From assembly GCA_004151065.3 (NCBI GenBank), contig NWUY0300035902.1, forward strand, positions 1 through 18,572: a DNA stretch of 18,572 nucleotides. The letters run 5' to 3'. The translations under genes were made by a program, and so were the position numbers. Within the stretch, counting starts at the first letter, position 1; every line of letters begins with the position of its first letter. Origin of the DNA: Larix sibirica. Taxonomy: Eukaryota; Streptophyta; Pinopsida; Pinales; Pinaceae. Under the pieces are notes generated by a model. The model ran no database searches. It was not told where the DNA came from and was given only the letters and a program-made list of their open reading frames with translations. Of this stretch, positions 1-9,815 are shown piece by piece.

Positions 1-725
1 AATGCTACTACAAATGTTCTGAATTGGTGTTTTAGAACGTAGCGGATATATAATAGGTGGTTGATTTAACCATGCTTGGTATGATTCCTCTCAAATATGT
101 GCTTGTTTAGTAGCCTTCTCTTGATTTGAAAATGTAGTGGGGTGCAACGAAAGATGGTGGACAACTCGCTCATCATTAGAATTCTGATTGCGAAAATATT
201 GAATATTACATCGATGATAATATCAAACACAATGCATTTAGTATGTTTAAATAGTGTACCACACAATTTTTAGCAGCATGGATTTTTTTCCTATAGTACA
301 TGTGCAACCAATCGCTTTATTTAAAAAATGTCAAATTAAGCAATATGTTAACATTAATTTCATCGAAAAAAATACAAGTACTCAATGATGTTGTTCTTAC
401 GCCCCAAGGGAACATTTAAAGTAGTCCCAATTAAAGGCATATTTGACGAGTGGTTGGTGGTCTACAAATGTATACTTTATTAACAACTTATCACCATGAG
501 ACAAACTACATATTGCATACACAACAACAAATCTAGATGTTTGCTCTCAAACAAAGCTACGTCATTGCGAAGAGATGCCAATAACCCAAAATTGAACTTG
601 ATAATTAGGACTTGTTCATCATCGGATACATGCAATTGGAGTTAGAGTTTGGTAGAAATCTCAAAGAATCATTGCATTATCTAAGCCAAAGATTCTCTAG
701 GTTGAAGCTCGTGTGTTGATAGGCC

Positions 726-1043
726 TTAGCAATACCTCGGCAAGTAAAAACAAGCATGTAAGGCTGTAACAAATGATGTTCGAGGGTTGACAACATGATC
801 ATTCATTTCAACATAAATCTTATTACCTTGGAAGGAGTAGGGAGTCTCCAATCTATGTTCATGATTTTTCCACCATTTGGAAACAATGCATTTAAGTAGT
901 GTCGCAAAATGTTGGATATCAAAAGAGGTCCAATTCATATGTGTCTTGAAATACCCTTTGTGAGTATGAATCCAGCTAACAACTTGTTCTCCATTGAGGT
1001 TAACAATAAACCTAGTTAGATAAATCCAAGCATCTAGTTGCAA
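726..1043 (-). pseudogene. Unrecognised 105-codon open frame inside the LTR element
   Basis: This is the longest open frame of the element interior, with no family I recognise. It starts at a TTG with a stop two codons upstream and no upstream ATG, so it is probably a remnant of a longer frame. The protein is rich in Trp, His and aromatic residues (for example IVSKWWKNHEHRLETPYSF near the middle), has no transmembrane segment or zinc-knuckle spacing, and does not look like Copia gag. It lies about 400 bp downstream of the PBS, where gag would normally be. It could be a diverged gag, a captured host fragment, or chance. The function is unknown. Confidence 0.2.
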
Positions 1044-1439
1044 ACCTTATGGCTATGAGGAGAGTTGTGACTGCATCGAGGTGGTAATGCGCTTAGCCAA
1101 AATATTTATTATCTGACCTCTTTGTTTTTGAGCATCAAAATTTTATTGGTTTAGAGTGACCAACTGCTGAAGAACTTATGCAAGGAGTTGGTCATTTGGA
1201 ATTTGAAAGTGTTGATACAATAACATGGATATAGGGTAGATTTGGTGAGGGAAACACTGCAATAGAGAGTTAGGGGACCACAAACTATAAGAGCATTGAA
1301 ACTATATTGCCTAAGGAGGTTACCATTGCTAGTGCAATGAATCTAGATGCTTGAGGAGGATGGTGGATATGAAGATAACTTCAAGGGTGGTAGGGTGTCT
1401 TCATGACGGGGAAGGAAGCCATGGAAGCCATAAGCAAAT

Positions 1440-1451
1440 GCTCTAATACCA
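1440..1451 (-). other. Primer binding site for initiator tRNA-Met
   Basis: On the minus strand this reads TGGTATTAGAGC, which matches 11 of 12 bases of TGGTATCAGAGC, the usual plant Copia primer binding site complementary to the 3' end of initiator tRNA-Met. The one difference is a C-to-T change. It lies two bases (AT) downstream of a CA dinucleotide that would end the 5' LTR, which is the normal spacing. It fixes the element's orientation as minus. Confidence 0.75.
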
Positions 1452-1453
1452 AT

Positions 1454-2252
1454 TGATGTGAAATTATCTAATTAACCAAGTTGATAAATAAAATAATGAA
1501 TGCACAACAAACTCAAGAGGAAAGAAGATAGTAAGCTTGGCCTAGTTGCACACTACTATGGTACAAAGGTTTTATTAACAAATTTTTACAGATTTGTACA
1601 AGGGTGGAAGGAACAAATATGTTTGGCCTCATCATTTCAATAAGAAAATAAACAACTATAAACAAATAATGATTAAATTTACACAAATACATGTACAACA
1701 TAAAATAATATACAAATAGTATTATTCTCTTCTTGGATTGCATCTTTTTCCTTGTGTTGCATGTTCCTCAAGCACCAGGCTTCCTTGGGCCACATGATCC
1801 TGCTTGATTGTTACATGTGTTGGCATATCAACTATCCACTAGAGTTTACAACGATTACTATTTCGATTGAAGATCATCAGTTCCTCCAATCCCACTATTA
1901 TTTTCTACAAGCTTGTTGCATAACATTGTTCATTATATTCTTTTCAATGCATTATCCAATCAATAAATGGCATATGTGGGGTGCATCTCTCCATGATTCG
2001 ATATGATTGCAAGGTTACCATGTGATTGAATGGATCATAACATAGAGTGGATTCGATCGTCTTCCCTTTCATCACCATGATGCCTCTTTATCCCATCAAT
2101 AAGTGTTCCCAAATATCAAGGGCATTAGTTAAGTTGTAGTTGGTCTTGGGTTGGTGAGTGAATAATTAGCAACGAGAACAATCAGGGGTTGTCTAGTTTG
2201 TAGAGTCTGGATTTTTGGGCATGACACTAATGTATGTAGCTTAATGCCAACA
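1454..2252 (-). mobile_element. 5' LTR of the minus-strand Copia-like element
   Basis: On the minus strand the segment starts TGTTGGCATTAAG (2252 downwards) and ends TTTCACATCA (at 1454), giving TG...CA ends and about 799 bp. The inner end is well placed by the adjacent PBS. The outer end is chosen because TGTTGGCAT is a common Copia LTR start, and is less certain. A TATA-like AT-rich stretch (about 1725-1700, minus strand) and an AATAAA-type signal near 1575 fit a U3-R-U5 layout. The partner LTR would be off the left edge, so LTR identity and the 5-bp target duplication (next to ATAGA at 2253) cannot be checked here. Open frames at 1513-1743 and 1752-2006 fall inside the LTR and look incidental. 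Confidence 0.55.
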
Positions 2253-2841
2253 ATAGACATCAAGACATTGTCTCTAGACATAAACATATCATGGCTAAGT
2301 TGTTTGTAACCTTTTGCTCAAAATGGACATAACTATTTAAATGGGTTTTCTCCTGACACTTTGATTTCCACTATACATACTACATCCACCAATGGTGCTT
2401 TGTTGTTTTATTATTTTGATTTCAATCATGCGTGATACAAATATGGATATGTTTGAGTATAAGCTAATATAGTATATTAGCTTGGACATTTGTTTGGGAG
2501 TTGAGATAATGTAGACAAAATCCCAAATGTCAACCTCTCATTAAAGCCACTATTTGTTAAGTATTATGTTGGACATAATACACCTATAGTATATGAAAAT
2601 TAAAATATGTTCATCATATATGCACTTCTAAAACCAATATTGAGAGCATCTTATTATAAAATGCAATGCAGTATTGACATGTAGTATCAAGCCATTCATG
2701 TAGACTCAACATTCTTAATGCACCCAAAAAATCTCATATTAAAAAAAGCATACTCATTGGCTTTATAAAAGACACTGAAGAATGATAAACGAATCAACAT
2801 TCCATGCACAACTTATACTGAAAATGTGATGAGCCTCGTAC
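2253..2841. other. AT-rich spacer between LTR and LINE, no gene seen
   Basis: There is no open frame worth calling. The stretch contains the perfect palindrome at 2461-2483, followed by an imperfect inverted pair (about 2482-2499 against 2521-2533). The right part is the pre-insertion flank of the plus-strand LINE. Confidence 0.6.
2461..2483. repeat. Perfect palindrome, 11-nt arms, 1-nt spacer
   Basis: AAGCTAATATA at 2461-2471 and its exact reverse complement TATATTAGCTT at 2473-2483 are separated by one G. It could form a cruciform or hairpin. It lies outside every recognised element. No function is assigned. Confidence 0.9.
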
Positions 2842-2855
2842 TATAATACATGAGT
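2842..2855 (+). repeat. Left target site duplication of the plus-strand LINE
   Basis: TATAATACATGAGT is repeated exactly at 9328-9341, about 6.5 kb away, immediately outside both ends of the LINE coding and UTR sequence. Fourteen exact bases in the expected places is the signature of target-primed insertion. Confidence 0.85.
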
Positions 2856-2893
2856 TTGGTGTTTCTCTGGTTTTGGTTATGATCTTTACTAGG

Positions 2894-4960
2894 ATGGCAA
2901 GTTCGAGGGAGGGTGATGGGTGGGAGTTAAATATCATCTATCCTGATGAATACCTTTGGGGAATTTGTGGTATGTACAAAGGTGGATGATGAGTATTTAG
3001 CGGAGCTAAAAAAGACTCGGGATGAGAAGGTGACAGACAGTGCTCAACAAGACCGCCTTGTGAATGATTATTCTAGCACTTTGACAGTGGGATCCTTAAA
3101 AGGGGCATAGAAACCGGATAGGTTGGTAGGTGAAGGGTCTTATCAGGGAGGACAAGGCAGGAAAGAGTCTTTTGGTGGTGGAGACACCCTTTCCCCCATT
3201 GGGGTGAGTCTCGAGAATCCTCTACCTCAAGATACCGATGATTCTTTGCAAACTGTCTTGGTGTTTTTAGTCTATGACTGGAAAGAGTCTAACTACTTTC
3301 GTGCTTGTTGGACGAGAAGGGGTGGGTCTGGTTAGTGGTGTGGCATCCTGTCACAAAGTGAAGCATTCGTAGAAATCCTTGAGAATATGAGCGGCTCATA
3401 ATAGGATATCCTCTGGACATGAAATGGGGCTCGAAGAGATGGATGAACTATTGGACAAGGCACTTGTTGGTAGATTTGGGTACTGGTCCCTCCCTAGAAA
3501 CTCCACAGTCTCTTGGATGACTAAGCATTGGATCCAAGTCCTCAACTGCATACCAGAGACTATTTCTCTTAGAAAGGGTTGGTACTCCTTGATTTTTCAC
3601 TCTACCAGTGACGCTATAAGGATTTTGGGTGGAGTATGGATGGCAGGTCACAACAACCTCATGCTCAAAATATGACATTTAAATTTAGACCTAGAAATAA
3701 AACAATTTTCCCTTAAGCACATATGGGTCCTCTTGTTGGGTTTCCCCCTACAATCCTGGAATAAAGCGGTTTTCATTGTGATAGGAAATGCTCCTGGGAG
3801 ATTTCTCTTTATGGGTGAGAGGATTTTTTCTAGGGTGGATAAACAAGTGGGGAAGTTGCTAGTTGAAATAGACGTCAACCAGGGTTTAATGGAGCAACTA
3901 GAGATTGAATGGAGGGGTAGGGTCATTGTTCAATTGTTGGACTATTGGAAAATGTCATTTTGTTGTTTAAGGTGTAGGAATGTGGAACACCTTATTGTTG
4001 GTTTCCCTTTTGGCATATGGTCGGTTCAAGAGCATTCTGGGTGGACCAATGGGAGGATCTTTAATGAAGATGCTAGACCTGAGCATATGTGGGAAGTGGA
4101 AGGTGGTTTGTCTAATTCTCCCTTTGATAGAGCTATTTCTTCGGGTAAGTCTGAATCTCTCCTCGAAGACCCTTCATAATTTGTTGATTTAGGTGGCCCT
4201 CATGGAGGTTCCTCGGGGATTCTCTCCAATCCCCTAAGTATTGTCTTAGATGATGTGATTCTGGTTGAGAAGTTCGATGTGAACCCCTCAGATCCATTAT
4301 TGGCTATTGTTCCATCCTCTTTTTCCTCTCCTTTAGAGGATCCCATGTGTCTTTTGTTGGAACTCCCTAAGCTCCAGTTGCTCGTATCCAGTATTTTTGG
4401 ATGGTTATATTGACTCTATTGGCTCCCTTAAAGAACCCACTATAGTAGAGAATGACGACATTAATTTTGGAAACTACGGGGGTTTCTCTGAACTAGTTGA
4501 GGGTTTTCCTATGTTGGGAAGTAAAACTTCTTCACCTAGTGGGAGTTCATCAGGTAGTGTTGTGGAATTCATACCTAACTTTAAAGAGGTTCTGAAAAAG
4601 GTTCCTCTTCAAGTCTTTGTGGGAAGTATACCAAAAACCTCTAAGGGTTCAGATGGACTGAGGACTTATCCTGTTGATCTAAATCCAAATTCGATTCAAT
4701 TGGGGATCGATAAAAATGGTAGAAATGGTAAACATGTTTTAAAAGGGTCGATTCAAGGTGGGATAGCAAAGTATACCACTCCCATGGTTGACTTTCGTGT
4801 TGATATCTTGGTGGGTGGTACTTTTCTTCGGACTTTCCAGTGGACAGTAGTAATGGCAGTTTTCAGGCACTTAGAGCATAGAAGGCCCTCACCCTATTAC
4901 CCAAATGATCATTATTTCTCTCAATGTTACGGTATTTGGGGGGGAGTCCCAAACAACTAG
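2894..4960 (+). pseudogene. LINE ORF1 (DUF4283 gag-like, CCHC zinc knuckle), broken
   Basis: This is the RNA-binding ORF1 protein of a plant LINE. The start is taken at the first ATG after the element's 5' end (MASSREGDGWELN...). That frame stops at 2987, and the reading continues in the next frame (about 2964-3335) after a frameshift. The DUF4283-like core runs in one frame from about 3424 to 4010: LVGRFGYW near its start, then a TGA at 3673-3675 where family members have Trp (LKIW), then WVLLLGFPLQSW, VDKQVGKLLVEID and the VQLLDYW stretch before the zinc knuckle. The knuckle has Cys 3964, Cys 3973 and His 3988, but Phe (TTC) at 4003 replaces the last Cys. A Ser/Gly-rich C-terminal tail is open from 4397 to 4960 and overlaps the ORF2 start. 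The N-terminal boundary is uncertain. Confidence 0.8.
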
Positions 4961-7900
4961 CCCTCCACCATTTGATGGAGATGTTACATGCTGATGTGGC
5001 CTTGTTTCAAGAAATTATGCTTAGTGGAGACAAAGCCTGTGAAATATGTGCCAATTTGCTTGTGGGTTGGGAGATGTGCTCCGTTGATTCAATGGGTCAG
5101 TTGGGAGGAATTTTATCTGCCTAGAATCCCAGGTTTTCTCTTTTTAATCCATATATAACTTACAGTGGCATATTGCTCGAAGGGGAAGTGAGGGATTTGG
5201 ACTTCCCGGTGAAAATTTTGTATTGTTATGGTCCTTACCATAATCGTCCTGCTTTATGGAATGAAGTGAGAGTTCCGTACTTGTTGATGGATCCTCATTT
5301 AATTATTGTTGGTGACATGAACTTCACCACCTCAAATAGGGAGGTCTAGGGTACGAGGGATCTACTGGATCCTTTAGTTGATTTCTTCAATGAACTAATT
5401 GTTTAGTTGAATCTGATTGATATTTGTCCCTCTCTTATGGCTCCTACCTGGCGGAATGGTAGAGTGGGGGAGGAAGAGATTTCCAAGAGGTTCGATAGAT
5501 CTATTTTATCCTCACCATTGTTGGACTTGGATGGAAGATATCGGTCATGGATTGTCAACACGAAGATATCCAGCCATATGCATGTGGTTTTGTAGTTGGA
5601 ATCGGGATTGGGTAGGCCAAAATACCCTTTCAAATTCAACCACTCTTAGTTGGCTGAGGTGGAGTTCAAATAGTTTGTTGTTGATAGGTGGGAGTATTTC
5701 ATCCCTCCTCCTAGCTTGTCCTGTATGGAAATGTTGATTTGGAAATTAAGAGTACTAAAAATTGAAGTGTAGCAGTGGAAAAAATCGAATATAATAGCTC
5801 CTAAATTCGAACTACTAGATATTGAAAGGAGTATCGAACATGTGTATGGATCCGATGAGACACATATTTTTTCGGCAAATCATATAAACTCGTTGGTGGC
5901 TTTAGAGGAAAGAAAGGTAAAGATACTACAAATGGAAGAAAAGACTTGGCGCCTAAAAAGTAGGGTTGTTTGGATTGAGCAGGGGGACCAAAACACCCGT
6001 TTCTTTCATCATTATTCTAAACACCGCATAATTTCCAACTTGATTTGGGAATTGAAGGACTTGGAAGGGAGGTTTCTTCACACTCAGAAGGAATTATAAG
6101 ATGGGGTTGTGGCACATTTCCAACACATTTTCTCTAATCCCAGATAAAATACCATTTTTAGGCAGCTTGAGGTGATTAGTTGCTTCAATCACTTATTCTC
6201 TGAAGAGGAAGGCCTAGTTGTAGCAGACCCGGTCACGTTGGATGGTATCAAGGATATATTATCTTATTTGAAAAATATAAAAGTCCTGGCCCGGACGGCT
6301 AAACTGAGATTTTGTTATTATATTTTTTCAATTTGATTGGACCTGCCTTATTAGCAGTTGTTGAAGAGTCAAGATTATTTGGGAAGGTAACTGGTTCCAT
6401 GAATGCCACATTCATTGCATTAATTCCCAAGTGCTATGATCCTTGATCATTGACGACTTTCGTCTGATTCCATTGTGCATTCTTATCTATAAGGTAATCA
6501 CAAATATCATTACAAACTGCATAAAACCTATCCTTTCGAGATACCTATCTAAAGAATAGTTTGGGTTTATCGACCACTAACATATACATGATGCGGTTGG
6601 GGTAGCGCAAGAGGTTCTACATTATATAAAGGTGAAAAAAATGAAGGCATTTGTCCTGAAGGTTGATCTCATTAAAGCATATGACCGGGTAAGTTGGAGT
6701 TTTCTTAGATTGGTTCTTTTGCAGATTGGTATTAGTTTTGAAGCCACTAGATGGATCATAGGATGCATTTCTTCGGCAAATTTTGTTTTGGTTGTGAATG
6801 TGATGCCCTCATATTTCTTTAGTGCTTCATGGGGGTTATGGTAGGGTTTCTCATTATCCACACTTCTGTCCTTACTTTTCATTGAGGGCCTCAGTCTACT
6901 CATCCATAAGGCATATGTCGAAGGCCATCTAGGTGGTGTAAATATCTCAAAAGAAATCCAGATTACACACTTATTTTTTGTGGACGATGTATTGCTCTTT
7001 GGAAAGGGAACTATCAATGAATGGAGAGTATTTAAGGAATGTTTGGATTTTTTGGCGAAGCGACAGGTATGATTGCTAGTTCTGAAAAATCTAGATTTTA
7101 CACCTATGGTTTGGATGTGGATTTTGAGGATCAACTCCAACATGTTTTTCCTTTTAAGGTGGAAGAGTTGGAAGTGGGATTCAAGTATCTGGGTTTTTTC
7201 TTGAAACCGAACTATTATTATGTTGGTGACTAGATGTGGCTTCTAAAAAAAGTAAAAAAAATGTTGGGTTGTTGGTGTTATAGGTGGCTATCTATGGGGT
7301 GGGAACATGTCTTGATTAAGTTTTTCCTTGAAAATATCTGAGTTTTCCGGTTGTCTCTCTCACATATTCCTAAGGCGATTTTGGGGAAGATCAGGAAAAA
7401 ATTCTTTCATTTCCTGTGGTCGGGGGCGAAGGGTCCACAAAAATTTCATCTGGTTGGTTGGGAGAGAATTGCTAGGCCAAAGAGCATGGGTGGATGCGGA
7501 TTAAATAATATTTTTGATTTTGGAAAATCCCTGAGCACGAAGAGTCTCTAGAGATGTATTTTTTCAAATGGTCTTTGGAGCAAGATTATTCATGCAAAAT
7601 ACATGCATATCGGTCTAGTTGTGGATTAGTTACTACATGAACTCAAAACCAATGCTCGTGTTTCAAATATATGGAATGGTATGACAAAGGATAGTGATGA
7701 TATCTTGGGGTGATTGGATTGGAAGCCAAGAAATGGCATGTAAATTAGGTTTGGAAGGGACCCTCTCATCGGTGGCACAATTTTTTGTTTCCTCTCTGAT
7801 GATTTGATATAAGAGTTGTAGGAAAAAGGTATTATGGTCCTCGCTCAGGTTTATTCCAGCGGTTGGAACCTCGCTGAGGGTCTACATTGGAAATCTGCGT

Positions 7901-9045
7901 CTAAGCTTTAGATCAGGGGTGACTTACGCTTGGAATGGACTAGGTATGTTCAGGGCCTTCTAAATGCTGGTATTAGGTTGTTAAGCGCTGAAGATGAACT
8001 CCTGTGGTCTTGGAACATCAAATATGGACAGGTGACAACAAAGATGGCATATGATTCGATAGTTGTTTCAAAATGGGTTGATGGGACAAAATGGTGGAAC
8101 AACTGGTTGTGGAATTATAATTGTCCCCTTAAGATCAAATGTTTTTGTTGGTTATTGTTGGAAGGTATACTGTTGATGTGGGATAATTTGGTTAAGAGGG
8201 GGCAGAAGGCCCTGGATTTTGCAGCCTTTGTAGATTAGATGTCGAATCCATTCATCATTTTTTTGTATCATGTGGTTTTACACAAAGTATTTGACGAGAA
8301 ATGAAGTTCATCCCTAATTTGTATAAAAATTGGTTCACAAATAGTTATGAGTAGTGTCTTTTAAATTGGAAATCACTTGGTGCACAATGGGTTGAACTTT
8401 CTGCGTTTGTCAGTTGGACCATTTAGAAACATCGGAACAAGGTTTTATTTGAATCCAAGCCAAGACACAATACAAAAGTAACTTTTCAAACATTAGCAAA
8501 TTTTTGGGACTATCAGAAGAGATCGGGGCGTCCAAAATATAGAATTCGTTGTCCACCTATTTTCGACGGATCGCTACCGGTGGGTTTCTTTGATGGTGCT
8601 TCACAGAATGTGGGGCGATCTTCGGTGCTGAGATTGTCCTGAAATTGTTGATTTCACACTTCTTCAATCTGTGGTTGGGTTGTGGCGGTGGCACCAACAC
8701 TAGAAGCAAACTTCTCGCTTATGGTGCTCTGTTACATTTTACTCATTACAATAATATCCATCATTTGAGGATTGTTGGGGACTCCAGGATTATACTGGAT
8801 TGGGCGCAGAATAGGAGTTATATTCAAGCAGTTTTGTTGGAGTGGTGGCTAACAAGAATAAGAAATATTCAAACATTATTCTACAGGCTAGAGTATTGCC
8901 ATGTATATCGGGAGTTCAACACCGAAGCATATTTACTCTAAAAAACAGATTCTCTTCTTCTGAGGATATATTGTTCTTCGAGGAATGGAAGGACCCGACT
9001 ATCCATTCGCAAGGGTCTCTGGTTTTTATTGAGTGTTGTTATTAG
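4905..9045 (+). pseudogene. LINE ORF2 (APE endonuclease, reverse transcriptase, zf-RVT, RNase H), broken
   Basis: The start is ATG 4905 (MIIISLNV). A frameshift right after it moves the frame to that of 4924. Endonuclease: SLNV, LFQE (Glu 5011), YGPY (Tyr 5227), GDMNF (Asp 5314, Asn 5320), PTW (5443), KRFDR (Asp 5494). The expected SDH reads SSH (AGC at 5572). The linker has the conserved WIEQGDQNTRFFHHYSKHR (about 5968-6024). Reverse transcriptase: PGPDG (6285), ATFIALIPK, FRLIP, motif A VDLIKAYDRVSW (Asp 6665), motif B broken by TAG 6842, motif C FVDD (6977-6988), KYLGF (about 7183). zf-RVT (about 7990-8273) keeps Cys 8220, Cys 8229, His 8253/8256 and Cys 8271. RNase H: FFDGA (Asp 8592), Lys 8708 where Glu is expected, GDS (Asp 8780), and Tyr 8930 in place of the last Asp. 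Stops include 5122, 5347, 5593, 6097, 6300, 6842 and 7549. Frameshifts are near 4930, 6270, 6435, 7050 and 8607. Confidence 0.9.
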
Positions 9046-9327
9046 TATTTTCTTGACGAAGCATGCTAGATTCCTGTTTTATTGCAAACTGTTTTTCAGA
9101 TGGACAAAAAAGTTATTACCTCTGTTTATTTTGGAGGGGTAGAACACACAGTGGCTGTGTTTTTTGGTAAAAGAGTTTTTGGAAACTCATGTGTTCCATA
9201 TCCTTAGAAGATATTTTTGGTAAAAAATCAACTTATAGGATTGTTGTCTCTGCTACAACAATGATAAATTACAATGTATAATTTGATTATGAAGGAATAA
9301 CAAGTATAGTATTTTTCAATGTGAAAA

Positions 9328-9341
9328 TATAATACATGAGT
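9328..9341 (+). repeat. Right target site duplication of the plus-strand LINE
   Basis: An exact copy of the 14 bases at 2842-2855, directly after the short A-rich end (GTGAAAA) of the LINE. Confidence 0.85.
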
Positions 9342-9815
9342 CTATCATCTTTGATAATTTCTCAATTGGACATTTATCTCATCAACGAAGACAAAAAATT
9401 TCTTAAGCTTAAATGAATTTTGACAATCGACATGGTGGCTAATAATTGTGAGAAAAACGTTGAAGATTTCATCTTCAAGTTTATAAGGTTTCTCATTCTA
9501 CAACACAATAAAGAAATCTTGTTGAACTATGTTGTCAAACATTTGTTGAAGCAAGCAACACCCAAGGTTAAAAATTTATGCACTTTTATATTAATAAAAT
9601 AGCCATGAAACTAGCTTGGCTCAAAGGATAAAAAGCTATGCCCTTCTTTATATTAATAAGATGACCATGAGACTAACTTGACTCTAGTTATATTAGCTTA
9701 TGGAACATTTTATTTACTCTCAAATCTATAACACAAGCTAATTAGATGTAGCATTATATACCCATGTTGATGTATTTCACTTTCTAGAATTTCAAAAAGT
9801 GGCCTTTATCTCTAC
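9342..9815. other. AT-rich spacer with a small open frame and a tandem duplication
   Basis: No recognisable gene. A 60-codon ATT/ATG-type frame at 9420-9602 is Lys/Asn/Ile-rich, matches nothing I know, and ends inside the tandem duplication, so I do not call it. Confidence 0.5.
9564..9685. repeat. Two-copy diverged tandem duplication, unit about 60 bp
   Basis: Unit 1 (9564-9623) and unit 2 (9624-9685) align along their whole length. Shared landmarks are TATATTAATAA, then CCATGA, then ACTAGCTTGGCTC in unit 1 against ACTAACTTGACTC in unit 2. Unit 2 has one or two extra bases. The differences show the duplication is old. Confidence 0.8.

Larger units (their letters stand above)
1..1453 (-). mobile_element. 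Internal region (5' part) of a minus-strand Copia-like LTR retrotransposon, continuing past the left edge
   Basis: Reading the minus strand from 1453 downwards, the primer binding site is followed by a leader with closely spaced ATGs (MASMASFPVMK, about 1418-1386) and then stops in all frames. In a Copia element gag should begin here, but I see no gag zinc knuckle, protease or integrase motif in the 1.4 kb available. The only sizeable open stretches are 1043-726 and 266-66, and neither is recognisable. The piece may be a decayed autonomous element, a non-autonomous large derivative, or an LTR leader joined to foreign sequence. The assignment to an LTR element rests on the PBS and LTR next to it, not on coding content. 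Confidence 0.5.
2856..9327 (+). mobile_element. Full-length, decayed plant L1-type LINE with RNase H
   Basis: A non-LTR retrotransposon of 6472 bp between exact 14-bp target site duplications. It has a 38-bp leader, ORF1 (about 2894-4960), ORF2 (about 4905-9045) and a 3' UTR of about 280 bp ending GTGAAAA. Domain order is DUF4283-type gag, zinc knuckle, APE endonuclease, reverse transcriptase, zf-RVT, RNase H. This order and length are typical of complete plant L1 elements that gained an RNase H. Both ORFs contain numerous stops and several single-base frameshifts, so the copy is dead. There is no 5' truncation, which is unusual among L1 copies. The second LINE (11386-17907) is of the same lineage in opposite orientation. 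Confidence 0.93.

Noticed and set aside
1752-2006. 84-codon plus-strand open frame
   Set aside because: It lies inside the putative LTR on the opposite strand, has a Cys/His/Ile-rich composition and no recognisable family.
2482-2533. Inverted repeat TTGGACATTT...TTTGGGA against TCCCAAATGTCAA
   Set aside because: The arms need a gap of about five bases, so it is too imperfect to call as a feature by itself.
3448-3926. Minus-strand open frames over the plus-strand ORF1 core
   Set aside because: The plus strand has a continuous DUF4283-like reading here with one stop. The antisense frames are by-products.
6622-7143. 173-codon minus-strand open frame, the longest intact frame inside the plus-strand LINE's reverse transcriptase region
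   Set aside because: It is antisense to motifs A to C of the reverse transcriptase (VDLIKAYD, FVDD). Its composition matches nothing known, so it is a shadow.
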